A stretch of DNA of 64,000 bases from Deltaproteobacteria bacterium HGW-Deltaproteobacteria-13 (GTDB lineage: Bacteria > Desulfobacterota > Syntrophia > Syntrophales > Smithellaceae), in NCBI GenBank assembly GCA_002840555.1, contig PHBJ01000002.1:1-64000 (forward strand), given 5' to 3'. This document shows, piece after piece, positions 31,845-40,553 of this stretch. The position numbers were made by a program, and so were the translations under genes. Positions within the stretch are counted from its first letter, which is position 1; every line of letters starts with the position of its first letter. A model generated the notes under the pieces. The model did no database searches. It saw only the letters and a program-made list of their open reading frames with translations, and had not been told where the DNA came from.

Positions 31845-34430
31845 ATGGCGCTTACTGAAGAACAAGCCAAACTGATCAAAGGGTTGTCTACGGCGGAAGC
31901 TGCGGAAAAACTCAGGCAGGAAGGTTATAATGAGCTTCCATCCTCCAGAAAACGAAACATGCTGGTCATTGCCCTTGAGGTGGTGAAAGAGCCCATGTTC
32001 CTGCTGCTCGCGGCGTGCGGCAGCATGTATCTTTTCCTTGGAGAGCCCCAAGATGCCCTCATGCTGCTGGGCTTTGTCGTCATCATGATGGGAATCACCA
32101 TCTATCAGGAGGGCAAGACAGAGAAGGCCCTCGACGCTCTGCGCGATCTCTCCAGCCCGCGCGCCCTGGTCATCCGTGACGGAGAGCGCAAACGCATCTC
32201 CGGCCGCGAGGTTGTGTGCGGAGATATGGTATGCCTTTCCGAGGGAGACCGCATTCCCGCCGATGGCGTTGTGGTCTGGTCGCGCAATCTTACCGTTGAC
32301 GAATCGCTGCTGACGGGGGAATCGATCTCCGTGAGAAAAACAGCGGCGGATGATGCAGCCCTGCCGATGGGCAAGCCGGGAGGCGATGATCTTCCCTATC
32401 TCTATTCCGGAACCATGCTGGTGCAGGGGCAGGGTATAGCACAGGTCAGGGCCATAGGCACACAGACCGAGATCGGCAGGATCGGCAAGGCGCTGCAAAA
32501 TGTGGTTCAGGAGGATACCCTCCTCCAGAAAGAGACGGAACGTATCGTCAAGGCGATCTTCTTGATCGCGCTTGTGCTCTTCGGTCTCGTCATCGTCATA
32601 TACGGGCTGACACGCGGGGATTGGATGGCCGGTATACTGACCGGCATCACTTTAGCGATGGCCATGCTGCCGGAAGAATTTCCTGTTGTGTTGACTATCT
32701 TCCTGGCTCTGGGGGCGTGGAGGATATCGCTCAAACAGGTTTTGACCCGCAAGATGGCGGCCGTGGAGACGCTGGGCGCAACGACGGTGCTCTGTACCGA
32801 CAAGACCGGAACCCTGACGCAAAATCTTATGACAATTCGTATGCTGTCTGTCGACGGTGAGATCCATGCTGTGAACGATAAAGCGCCGGTTCCCTTGCCG
32901 GAGCCGTTTCACGAACTGATAGAATTCGGCATCCTGGCAAGCAAGAAAGATCCCTTCGATCCAATGGAAAAGGCCTTGCTGAAACTGGGGACGGATAAGC
33001 TGGCACGGACGGAGCACCTTCATGCCAACTGGACGCTGGTGCATGAATATTCGCTGTCACAGGAACTCCTGGCCCTGTCGCATGTCTGGAAATCCCCCGA
33101 CGGGAAAGATTTCGTCATCTCGGCCAAAGGCGCCCCGGAGGCTGTTATCGACTTGTGCCATCTGGACGATCGCCGTCGTGCCGGACTGATGGACAAGATC
33201 CAACAAATGGCCGGGGAAGGGTTGCGGGTGCTGGGAGTGGCCAAGGCTTACTTTCGGGAAGAAACGCCGCTGCCGTCCATTCAACATGATTTCACTTTTC
33301 ATTTTATCGGCCTCATCGGCCTGGAGGACCCCATCCGTCCGGCGGTGCCGGATGCCATTAAAATGTGCTACACGGCCGGCATCAAGGTTGTGATGATTAC
33401 GGGCGACTATCCGCTTACGGCCCAGACCATCGCCCGGCGTATCGGGCTGAAAAACCCGGAAAAGGTCATGACCGGCGAAGAACTGGAACAAATGGATTCA
33501 CAGACCCTCCGGCAGCGAATCAGGGAGGTCAATGTCTTTGCGCGAGTCGTACCGGAGCAAAAGCTCATCCTGGTAAACGCTTTCAAGGATAATGGCGAAA
33601 TCGTGGCCATGACCGGCGATGGTGTAAACGATGCCCCGGCCCTGAAGTCTGCCCATATCGGCATCGCCATGGGTGAACGCGGCACGGATGTCGCCCGCGA
33701 GGCATCCGATCTGGTGCTGCTCAATGACGATTTTACTTCCATCGTGATCGCGGTCAGATTGGGACGCAAGATATTTGATAATTTGAAAAAAGCCATGGCC
33801 TATATTGTCAGCGTGCATATCCCTATCGCCGGGATGTCACTGCTTCCCGTCCTATTGGGCTGGAAAGAGATGGTACTCCTGCCTATTCATATCGTCTTTC
33901 TGGAACTCATTATCGACCCTTCCTGTTCGGTCGTCTTTGAGGCGGAGCCCGAAGAATCCGGGATTATGAAGCGTCATCCCCGCGATCCCCGGGAACGCCT
34001 GTTCGGAAAACGCACGTTGATCATCAGTGCGGCACAGGGAGTTGTGGCTCTCATTATCGTGGCCGTTGTATACAGGACGGCGCTGTATCTGGGGCAAGCC
34101 ATGGATGAGGCGCGGGCTATCTCTTTTGTCACGTTGATCATTTCCAATTTGTGTCTGATTCTCACCAACCGAAGCTGGTCACGCAATATTATGGAATCTT
34201 TCAAGGCGCCTAATCCGGCATTGGTCTGGGTACTTGGCGGGGCAGGTCTTTTCCTGCTACTCGTGATATTTTTGCCTTTCCTGCAGAAAATATTCCATTT
34301 TGCCCCGATGCATATCGTAGATTTCTTCATCGCCATCATCGCCGGAGTCGTGAGTATCCTCTGGTTTGAAGTTTTAAAAATGATCTCCCGCAAGAGTCAT
34401 ATTGATCTTCTTGAAGAGAAAGAATCATAA
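31845..34430 (+). CDS. P-type cation-translocating ATPase (Ca2+/PMR1-like)
   Basis: The 861-residue protein starts at ATG 31845 after GAGAGG. It has a short cation-ATPase N-terminal domain, then the actuator motif LTGES. The membrane ion site MLPEEFPVVLTIFL, the phosphorylated aspartate in CTDKTGTLTQN and the hinge MTGDGVNDAPALK follow. The C-terminal membrane domain has IVSVHIPIAGMSLLPVLLGW. This is the P2 type found for Ca2+ and related ions, but Mn2+ or other substrates are possible. It is followed by a clear terminator and is not in an obvious operon. Confidence 0.9.
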   Translation: MALTEEQAKLIKGLSTAEAAEKLRQEGYNELPSSRKRNMLVIALEVVKEPMFLLLAACGSMYLFLGEPQDALMLLGFVVIMMGITIYQEGKTEKALDALRDLSSPRALVIRDGERKRISGREVVCGDMVCLSEGDRIPADGVVVWSRNLTVDESLLTGESISVRKTAADDAALPMGKPGGDDLPYLYSGTMLVQGQGIAQVRAIGTQTEIGRIGKALQNVVQEDTLLQKETERIVKAIFLIALVLFGLVIVIYGLTRGDWMAGILTGITLAMAMLPEEFPVVLTIFLALGAWRISLKQVLTRKMAAVETLGATTVLCTDKTGTLTQNLMTIRMLSVDGEIHAVNDKAPVPLPEPFHELIEFGILASKKDPFDPMEKALLKLGTDKLARTEHLHANWTLVHEYSLSQELLALSHVWKSPDGKDFVISAKGAPEAVIDLCHLDDRRRAGLMDKIQQMAGEGLRVLGVAKAYFREETPLPSIQHDFTFHFIGLIGLEDPIRPAVPDAIKMCYTAGIKVVMITGDYPLTAQTIARRIGLKNPEKVMTGEELEQMDSQTLRQRIREVNVFARVVPEQKLILVNAFKDNGEIVAMTGDGVNDAPALKSAHIGIAMGERGTDVAREASDLVLLNDDFTSIVIAVRLGRKIFDNLKKAMAYIVSVHIPIAGMSLLPVLLGWKEMVLLPIHIVFLELIIDPSCSVVFEAEPEESGIMKRHPRDPRERLFGKRTLIISAAQGVVALIIVAVVYRTALYLGQAMDEARAISFVTLIISNLCLILTNRSWSRNIMESFKAPNPALVWVLGGAGLFLLLVIFLPFLQKIFHFAPMHIVDFFIAIIAGVVSILWFEVLKMISRKSHIDLLEEKES

Positions 34431-34503
34431 TGAAGAGACGCCAAAGATGACTGAACCACGCAGCCTCATGGAATCATATTAGAGGCTTCCGGCAATTGGC
34501 ATC

Positions 34504-34536
34504 AAAAGGCCTCTGTCATATATTGGGGGCCTTTTT
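34504..34536 (+). terminator. rho-independent terminator of the P-type ATPase gene
   Basis: AAAAGGCC (34504-34511) pairs perfectly with GGCCTTTT (34528-34535) around a 16-base loop, with the T-run partly in the arm. Confidence 0.8.
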
Positions 34537-34664
34537 ATTCTTTCATGGAGGTTGATCATTGTTGAGGCCGTAAAATAAAAGTCCTATGCGGACTTGATAA
34601 TATTTACTTGTATCATCCGGTTAAACAGTTTAAAAGAAATGATTTCTTTGGCGGGATAAATTAA

Positions 34665-35261
34665 ATGCATTCTCTATTGCCGTACATAGCTCAATATAGT
34701 TATTGGGGAATATTTTTCTCGCTGGGACTTGGCATTTTAGGCCTTCCCATTCCGGACGAAACCCTGATGGTCTTTGCCGGCTTCCAGATATTTCAAGGTC
34801 ATCTGAATTATCCACTGGCCGTTGTCATCGCATTTCTGGGAACCTCATGCGGCATTACATCCGGTTATTTTATCGGAAGGCTCTCCGACAAATTCCTGCT
34901 TAAGAAATATTCCGATAAGCTGCATATCAATCCGGAGCATTTTGAAAACGCGGAACAATTTTATAGAAATTATGGGAAATCAGCGCTGTTAATCGGTTAT
35001 TTTATTCCTGGCGTGAGACATTTGACGGCAATATTCGCCGGGATTTCCCGTATGCCTTATCGAACATTTGCCGTTTACGCCTATACGGGAGGATTCTTCT
35101 GGACTATTTTATTCATCAACTTAGGTTATTTCCTGGGAGACGGCTGGCATCGATTTGATCATTATTCAAACAGATTTATTATCCCTCTTGCGGCCGTTGC
35201 GCTGGTGGTCACGATTGTAGTAATGTATTTAAAACAAAATAAAAAGAATAATCAACACTGA
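34665..35261 (+). CDS. DedA family membrane protein
   Basis: The 198-residue protein has the VTT/DedA pattern: SYWGIFFSLGLGILGLPIPDETLMV near the start, FLGTSCGITSGYFIGR, the GYFIPGVRHLTAIFAGISRMP motif with conserved Arg, and a helix pair at the C-terminus. DedA proteins are inner-membrane transporters or scramblase-like proteins needed for envelope homeostasis, including undecaprenyl-phosphate recycling. It lies 21 bases before truA. Confidence 0.9.
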   Translation: MHSLLPYIAQYSYWGIFFSLGLGILGLPIPDETLMVFAGFQIFQGHLNYPLAVVIAFLGTSCGITSGYFIGRLSDKFLLKKYSDKLHINPEHFENAEQFYRNYGKSALLIGYFIPGVRHLTAIFAGISRMPYRTFAVYAYTGGFFWTILFINLGYFLGDGWHRFDHYSNRFIIPLAAVALVVTIVVMYLKQNKKNNQH

Positions 35262-35282
35262 AAAAAAATTTCGGAAATCATT

Positions 35283-36020
35283 ATGCGTAATTTAAAAATG
35301 ATAGTGGAATATGACGGTACGGCTTATTGCGGCTGGCAAAGGCAGGAAAACGGATTGAGTATCCAGCAGGTGCTGGAAGAAGCCATTTTGCTGATTACAA
35401 ATCAAAAAGTTGCCGTTATCGGTTCCGGCAGAACAGACGCCGGAGTCCATGCATTAAATCAGGTTGCCCATTTCAAAAGCAACAGCACCTTGCCCATGAA
35501 TAATATATTCCGGGGGATGAACAGTGTATTGCCGCCGGACATTGTCGTTAAGAAGATGGAAGAAGTTCCGGACGAGTTTCACGCCCAGCATGATGTTAAA
35601 AGCAAAATTTATTTTTATAAAATATGCAATCAGCCTTTAAGTCCGGCGTTGGGAAGAAATTACTTCTGGCATATCCGTTTTTCTCTCGATCTGGCGAAAA
35701 TGAGAAAAGCGGCGAAATATTTAATCGGCACGCATGATTTTTCCTGTTTTTGCGCTACCGGAACTCATGTTAAAGACCGGGTTCGGACGATTATGGATAT
35801 CCGAATTAAAACAGGCGATGATGGCATGATAGAAATTACAGTGGAATCCCGGGGTTTTTTGAAATATATGGTGCGCAACATTATCGGAACACTTGTTGAC
35901 GTCGGCAGGGGTAAACGAAAGCCTGAAGAAATGAAGGTAATTATTGAATCCAGAAACAGAAAAATAGCGGGAGTTACCGCGCCGGCCTGCGGTTTGTTTT
36001 TGAAGGAGGTTAAATACTGA
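35283..36020 (+). CDS. truA: tRNA pseudouridine synthase A
   Basis: The 245-residue protein has the catalytic Asp loop SGRTDAGVHALNQ (Asp near residue 52). It also has YDGTAYCGWQRQ, the conserved ESRGFLKYMVRNIIGTLVDVGRG segment and the C-terminal APACGLFL. It modifies uridines 38-40 of the tRNA anticodon arm. The rfbD gene starts 3 bases after its stop, with the ribosome site inside truA, so the two are coupled. Confidence 0.96.
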   Translation: MRNLKMIVEYDGTAYCGWQRQENGLSIQQVLEEAILLITNQKVAVIGSGRTDAGVHALNQVAHFKSNSTLPMNNIFRGMNSVLPPDIVVKKMEEVPDEFHAQHDVKSKIYFYKICNQPLSPALGRNYFWHIRFSLDLAKMRKAAKYLIGTHDFSCFCATGTHVKDRVRTIMDIRIKTGDDGMIEITVESRGFLKYMVRNIIGTLVDVGRGKRKPEEMKVIIESRNRKIAGVTAPACGLFLKEVKY

Positions 36021-36022
36021 AA

Positions 36023-36919
36023 GTGAAAATATTATTGTTGGGACATAAAGGAATGCTGGGGAGCGATCTGTTATTAAAACTTTCCGCGGATCACGACGTT
36101 GTCGGGATGGATAAAGAAGAAATTGATATTGTTTCCGCCAAAGAGTGCCGGGAAGCGATTACAGAGACCAGGCCGGATGTTGTGATCAATGCCGCCGCTT
36201 ATACCAACGTTGACGGGTGCGAAAAAGCCAGAGAAGAATGCTTTGCCGTGAATGCGGAAGCGGTAAAAAATATTGCCGGCGCCTGCCGGAATAATAAAAT
36301 CAGAATAATCCATTTCAGCACGGATTATGTTTTTGACGGTACGGCAGCAGAGCCTTACAGGGAAGATCATCCATGCCATCCGATTAATGTTTACGGCGAA
36401 TCAAAATTGGCCGGCGAGCTTTATTTGCAATCGATGTCGGAGAACTATCTTCTTATCCGCACATCCTGGTTATATGGAGCAAAGGGTAAAAACTTTGTCG
36501 GAGCCATTCTGGAAAAGGCAAAGGCGAAAAACTATATCCGGGATACGATGGAGAAAACAAATGCAAAAACTGAAGCAGCGTCGACGTTGTCCGTGGTTGA
36601 TGACCAAGTCGGGTCGCCTACGTATACGAAAGATTTAGCGGCTGCGGCAGCTTTGCTTATCCATAAGAACGCTCAGGGAATTATTCACATCACCAACAGG
36701 GGCAGTTGCAGCTGGCATCAGTTCGCCGTGAAGATTTTACAGGAAACCGGCTTCGATGATATCGAAGTTCTTCCGATTAAATCCGATCAACTTGAAAGAC
36801 CGGCTGCGCGTCCGGCTTACAGTGTTTTAAACATGCAGAAATTTATTCAAACGACGGGAAAAATGATGCAGCCGTGGCAACTGGCACTGAAGGATTATCT
36901 GGAACGCTGCAAGTTATAA
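36023..36919 (+). CDS. rfbD: dTDP-4-dehydrorhamnose reductase
   Basis: The 298-residue protein starts at GTG 36023 with GGAGGT (36005-36010) upstream. The Rossmann start LLLGHKGMLGSDLLLKL is modified from GxxGxxG. The family pieces are VINAAAYTNVDGCEKAREE, STDYVFDG and the catalytic YGESKLAGE (YxxxK). The last step of dTDP-L-rhamnose synthesis would feed O-antigen or other surface sugars. No rfbA, rfbB or rfbC lies nearby. Confidence 0.9.
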   Translation: MKILLLGHKGMLGSDLLLKLSADHDVVGMDKEEIDIVSAKECREAITETRPDVVINAAAYTNVDGCEKAREECFAVNAEAVKNIAGACRNNKIRIIHFSTDYVFDGTAAEPYREDHPCHPINVYGESKLAGELYLQSMSENYLLIRTSWLYGAKGKNFVGAILEKAKAKNYIRDTMEKTNAKTEAASTLSVVDDQVGSPTYTKDLAAAAALLIHKNAQGIIHITNRGSCSWHQFAVKILQETGFDDIEVLPIKSDQLERPAARPAYSVLNMQKFIQTTGKMMQPWQLALKDYLERCKL

Positions 36920-36968
36920 AATTTATATCATCAATGATAAGGCTTTTTAAATCCAGGAGTTCATAATA

Positions 36969-38006
36969 TTGACGGAAGCAGAAAAACCGAATCCGGTCTC
37001 TTTTGAGGAAGACCTTCCGGAAATATACATGCCTCACCTGCAGTTATTTGTCCGCTACATGCTGGTAACCATAACGGCGGTATATTTAAATTACAGCCCC
37101 GTTCCTCCGCTTATTTTGACCTTACCCAAGGTCAATCTCATCATTGCCGGCTATTATGTGTTCTATCTCTTTTGGTGGCTGTATTACAAGAAGCGTGGCG
37201 CGAATATTTTCATGATTCGGCTGGGCGCATGGGTGGACACCCTGGCCGCGACTCTCGCATTGATGAGTGATCCCTATATCATCCCCCCCATGATGGGGTT
37301 GCTGCTGATTGCCTCTGTCGGGAACGGAATCCAGCATGGCTTTCGCATTTTTATTGAATGTATGGCCGGATCCTTCATACTCACCATTGTAGCGTTTGTC
37401 TATCGCTTCATGATTATCGGGGGCCGGCCTCCATACAATCTTTATTTTTATATATTTCTGATTGCTTTTGCCGTATTTTATTCATATCTGCTTGTGCGGC
37501 GTCTGGAACAGATGAGGATGGAGGCCGTTTGCGCCAGTGAGCACGACAGCCTGACAGGAATTCTAAACAGGCGGGCGTTTTTAACCTCCGCAAAATATTT
37601 GCTGCTGCTCAACGAACGGACCAATATTCCCCTTGTATTTATATTCGCCGATTTGGACAATTTCAAAGCGGTCAACGATCAGTTTGGTCATGACATGGGA
37701 GATAAGACCCTGCAATATTTTTCACAAATAGCTGAATCGAAACTACGTAAAAACGACATCATCGCGAGATACGGCGGTGATGAATTCGTCATGATTCTCA
37801 CAGACACTTCTCTCGATAATGCGGAGTCGGTTCTGCACAGGATTCGGAGTGAGTTTGGGGAATGGGCGCAAAAAAACGGATTGCCGGTCGGCGTCAGTTT
37901 TGGAATAGGAACAACACGGAAAGGGGTAAATGATCTTGGTGATGTCCTGCGCACGGTGGATGCCGCTTTATACGATGCAAAGCGTAAGACAGGGCGTCTC
38001 AGATAA
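36969..38006 (+). CDS. membrane-bound diguanylate cyclase
   Basis: The 345-residue protein starts at TTG 36969 with AGGAG upstream. Five to six membrane helices fill about residues 20-180, followed by a GGDEF domain. The active loop IARYGGDEFVMIL is intact, and RKND lies five residues before it, the inhibitory I-site. It likely makes cyclic di-GMP and is product-inhibited. No EAL domain or second signalling gene is nearby. Confidence 0.92.
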   Translation: MTEAEKPNPVSFEEDLPEIYMPHLQLFVRYMLVTITAVYLNYSPVPPLILTLPKVNLIIAGYYVFYLFWWLYYKKRGANIFMIRLGAWVDTLAATLALMSDPYIIPPMMGLLLIASVGNGIQHGFRIFIECMAGSFILTIVAFVYRFMIIGGRPPYNLYFYIFLIAFAVFYSYLLVRRLEQMRMEAVCASEHDSLTGILNRRAFLTSAKYLLLLNERTNIPLVFIFADLDNFKAVNDQFGHDMGDKTLQYFSQIAESKLRKNDIIARYGGDEFVMILTDTSLDNAESVLHRIRSEFGEWAQKNGLPVGVSFGIGTTRKGVNDLGDVLRTVDAALYDAKRKTGRLR

Positions 38007-38160
38007 ATAATATTTTCAAAACCGGCAGGGAATCCCTCTCCCGGTATTTTATATATGCAAAAGTTTATTCAAATGGCTGGAAAAACTATGCGATCATGAT
38101 TTCAAGGCCGGCAGTTGAAAAGCGTGATTTTACGGAGTGTCTATTCGAAAGGAGAATTAT

Positions 38161-38331
38161 ATGCTGAAAATATTAGGAGCGGTCATTAATTTAGGTATAG
38201 TAACATATTTAGGATTTCAGGCAAAATCATGTTTTAGTCCGGAACAAATAGCAAACCTCAATGTTGAGCAAAATCCAATGGTTCTCTCATTCATTGCCGT
38301 TGTCGCTTTTTTTATAGCCGTTAATAACTAG
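38161..38331 (+). CDS. small membrane protein of unknown function
   Basis: The 56-residue protein starts at ATG 38161 after AAAGGAGA. It has two hydrophobic stretches (LKILGAVINLGIVTYLGF and VLSFIAVVAFFIAV) around a short polar loop with one cysteine. I recognise no family. Confidence 0.55.
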   Translation: MLKILGAVINLGIVTYLGFQAKSCFSPEQIANLNVEQNPMVLSFIAVVAFFIAVNN

Positions 38332-38404
38332 TCCTTATACCTATTGGCAAGGCAGGGCGTTTTGGTCCATAAAATTAATTTAGTTTACGTCCGGCGATTT
38401 GCGG

Positions 38405-38965
38405 TCACGAATCTTTTAATTCAAATTTGTAATAAATATCGTTATTACCCAGTGAGAATCCTCTGACCCGGTGCTCAACAACTTTTTTGCCGAAAATAAT
38501 AAGAGCCTGCCTTACGTAACCCATAACAAGGAACTCGAAGTAAATGTGTTTGGTCGGAAGTCCGGCGATGGTGATATGAATAGTGTTGTTCTCAAATCGT
38601 GCGGTAAAAGTACCTCCATCAAAATAAGTCGACCAGAGTTTGGGCATACCCGCCTCCACAAACTGCTTGATATCTTTTGTCAAAAGATAAGAGTGGTAGG
38701 GGCCTCCCTGCGACAGGGCGAATTCGGCGGATTTTTCTCCAAGCTTCCAGTAGTGGGTATTATCGTTGCTAAAGAATTCCTTGAGCACATCATCGAGAAA
38801 CAAGATGAATTTATCCAAGGGGATGAGACTGACGCTCATGATCATCTGGCTGAAATATTTGTCCTTCGCCGTTAGCTTCGTGATAAAGGAATTCCAGCGC
38901 TCCTCTCCGAAAGCTTTGATAATTGTATCTTTTCGTGTCAGGTAAGCAGTGCCTTTTACGTTCAT
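38405..38965 (-). CDS. tandem paralogue 1 (unknown family, possibly DUF2378/heme-NO-binding-like)
   Basis: The 186-residue protein shares its full length with the next two genes, about half identical at this distance. Common marks are NVKGTAYLT near the start, FGEERWNSF, MSVSLIPLDKFILFLDD, a central SYLLTKDIKQFV and WSTYFDGGTFTARFENN. The start (MKG followed by FGEERW) resembles DUF2378-type proteins of deltaproteobacteria or the heme-NO-binding fold, but the match is weak. It is the most diverged copy and last on the strand. Confidence 0.65.
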   Translation of the reverse strand: MNVKGTAYLTRKDTIIKAFGEERWNSFITKLTAKDKYFSQMIMSVSLIPLDKFILFLDDVLKEFFSNDNTHYWKLGEKSAEFALSQGGPYHSYLLTKDIKQFVEAGMPKLWSTYFDGGTFTARFENNTIHITIAGLPTKHIYFEFLVMGYVRQALIIFGKKVVEHRVRGFSLGNNDIYYKFELKDS

Positions 38966-39022
38966 ATCAAAACCTCCTCAGATATTATGTGGGTTCAATA
39001 ATATGTCAACTATATTCTGCGG

Positions 39023-39583
39023 TCAAGAGTCTTTGATTTCAAACTGGAAATAAATATCATCATCGCCTGCTGCCATACTCCTGATCCGTTTCGCAACAGT
39101 TTTCTTTCCGAAAATTTTGAGAGCTTTCTGAAAGTAACCCATAATGAGGTACTCGAAATAATTATGTTTAAATTGAAGCCCGGCGATTTTAATATGAGCG
39201 ATGTTATTTTCAAACTTTGCGGTGACGATACCACCATCAAAATAGGTCGACCAGAATTTGGGCATGACCGATTCGACGAACTGCTTTAAATCCTTTATGA
39301 GCAGATAAGATTTATAAGGGCCATCCGGCGAAAGAGCAAATTGAGCGGCCGCCTTACCGAACGTTAAATAATGCTTGCTGTCGTTATTGAAAAATTCCCT
39401 AATCAATTCGTCAAGAAAAAGGATGAATTTATCGACTGGAATGGGTGTAACGGACATGATGATATTGCTGAAAAATTTGTCCTTTGCCGCCAGTCCGGCA
39501 ACAAAGGAATTCCAGCGTTCCTCACCGAAAACGGCGATGATAGTGGTCTTCCCTGTAAGATAAACAGTGCCTTTTACGTTCAT
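39023..39583 (-). CDS. tandem paralogue 2
   Basis: The 186-residue protein has the same outline as its neighbours: NVKGTVYLTGKTTII, FGEERWNSF, TPIPVDKFILFLDELIREF, FWSTYFDGGIVTAKFENN and the end AAGDDDIYFQFEIKDS. It is much closer to copy 3 than to copy 1. Over the last ~100 bases (39041-39141) it is nearly identical to copy 3, with only two mismatches. Function is unknown. Confidence 0.65.
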   Translation of the reverse strand: MNVKGTVYLTGKTTIIAVFGEERWNSFVAGLAAKDKFFSNIIMSVTPIPVDKFILFLDELIREFFNNDSKHYLTFGKAAAQFALSPDGPYKSYLLIKDLKQFVESVMPKFWSTYFDGGIVTAKFENNIAHIKIAGLQFKHNYFEYLIMGYFQKALKIFGKKTVAKRIRSMAAGDDDIYFQFEIKDS

Positions 39584-39642
39584 ACTGAAACCTCCTGAGA
39601 GTGCCTGTGTGGATATAATAGGATGTTAAATATATTTTATGG

Positions 39643-40203
39643 TCAGGATTCTTTTATTTCAAACTGGTAATAAATATCATCATCGCCCGCTGCCATACTC
39701 CTGATCCGTTTCGCAACAGTTTTCTTTCCGAAAATTTTGAGAGCTTTCTGAAAGTAACCCATGATGAGGTGCTCAAAATAATTATGTTTGAATTTAAGTC
39801 CGGTGATTTTGAGATGAGCAACGTTGTTCTCGAACTTTGTGACAACGGTCCCTTCATCAAAATAGGTCGACCAGAATTTGGGCATGACCGATTCAATGAA
39901 CTGTTTTGTATCCTTGGTGAGCAGATAAGATTTGTATATGCCGTCCGGCGACAGGGCATATTGCGCGGCGACCTTCCCGAAAGTCACATACTGCATCATA
40001 TCATTATTGAAAAATTCCTTAACAAGCTCGTCAAGAAAAAAAATAAATTTATCCAACGGAACGGGTGTAACGGACATAATCATGTTGTTGAAAAATTTGT
40101 CCTTCGCTCCCAGTTTGGCAATAAATACATTCCATGGTTCTTCGCCGAAAACTTTAATAATCGTGGTTTTTCCTGTAAGATAAATGATGCCTTTTACGTT
40201 CAT
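39643..40203 (-). CDS. tandem paralogue 3 (first in transcription)
   Basis: The 186-residue protein starts at ATG 40203, supported by AAGGAG; the longer frame to 40275 is not favoured. It shares NVKGIIYLTGKTTIIKVFGEEPWNVF, PVPLDKFIFFLDELVKEFF and the C-terminal KTVAKRIRSMAAGDDDIY with copy 2. The three genes share orientation and nearly equal gaps of 57 and 59 bases. They are likely one transcript or the product of recent tandem duplication. Confidence 0.65.
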   Translation of the reverse strand: MNVKGIIYLTGKTTIIKVFGEEPWNVFIAKLGAKDKFFNNMIMSVTPVPLDKFIFFLDELVKEFFNNDMMQYVTFGKVAAQYALSPDGIYKSYLLTKDTKQFIESVMPKFWSTYFDEGTVVTKFENNVAHLKITGLKFKHNYFEHLIMGYFQKALKIFGKKTVAKRIRSMAAGDDDIYYQFEIKES

Positions 40204-40553
40204 ATTGTTCTCCTTGGCATGGATATGTGGATAGAATATTGTGTAAAAGATATCCTGTGATACATGAATATGCAAGGATAAAATTTATTTTATTGGAACG
40301 GGGAAAAGTGGGTCACCGGCAGCAAATTGAAAAAATCAAACATATAAAGATATTTATAAATGAGAATGATCCTGATCATTCCCAGCAGCAGCCGGCAGGC
40401 TTAAGATGCCTTTATTCGTCAAAAATGCAGATATTAATTCTTATTGCATCTTGTAAGATGTTTTGTTAGTTTCAGCCACAAAACTGATAGAATCTGATAA
40501 TTTCTTAAATCCATCAGATAAGACAATGGAGTCCCGCTGAGGAGAAATAAAGG
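40204..40553. other. 350-base intergenic region upstream of mutL
   Basis: This is AT-rich DNA between the divergent paralogue cluster and mutL. GAGGAGAAATAAAGG (ending at 40553) is the mutL ribosome site. No promoter of good spacing and no small gene were found. Confidence 0.5.

Noticed and set aside
31782-32498. 238-codon minus-strand frame opposite the P-type ATPase
   Set aside because: It has no motif or start signal and lies within well-conserved ATPase domains.
40227-40469. 80-codon plus-strand frame upstream of mutL
   Set aside because: It starts within the paralogue leader and has no ribosome site or conserved features.
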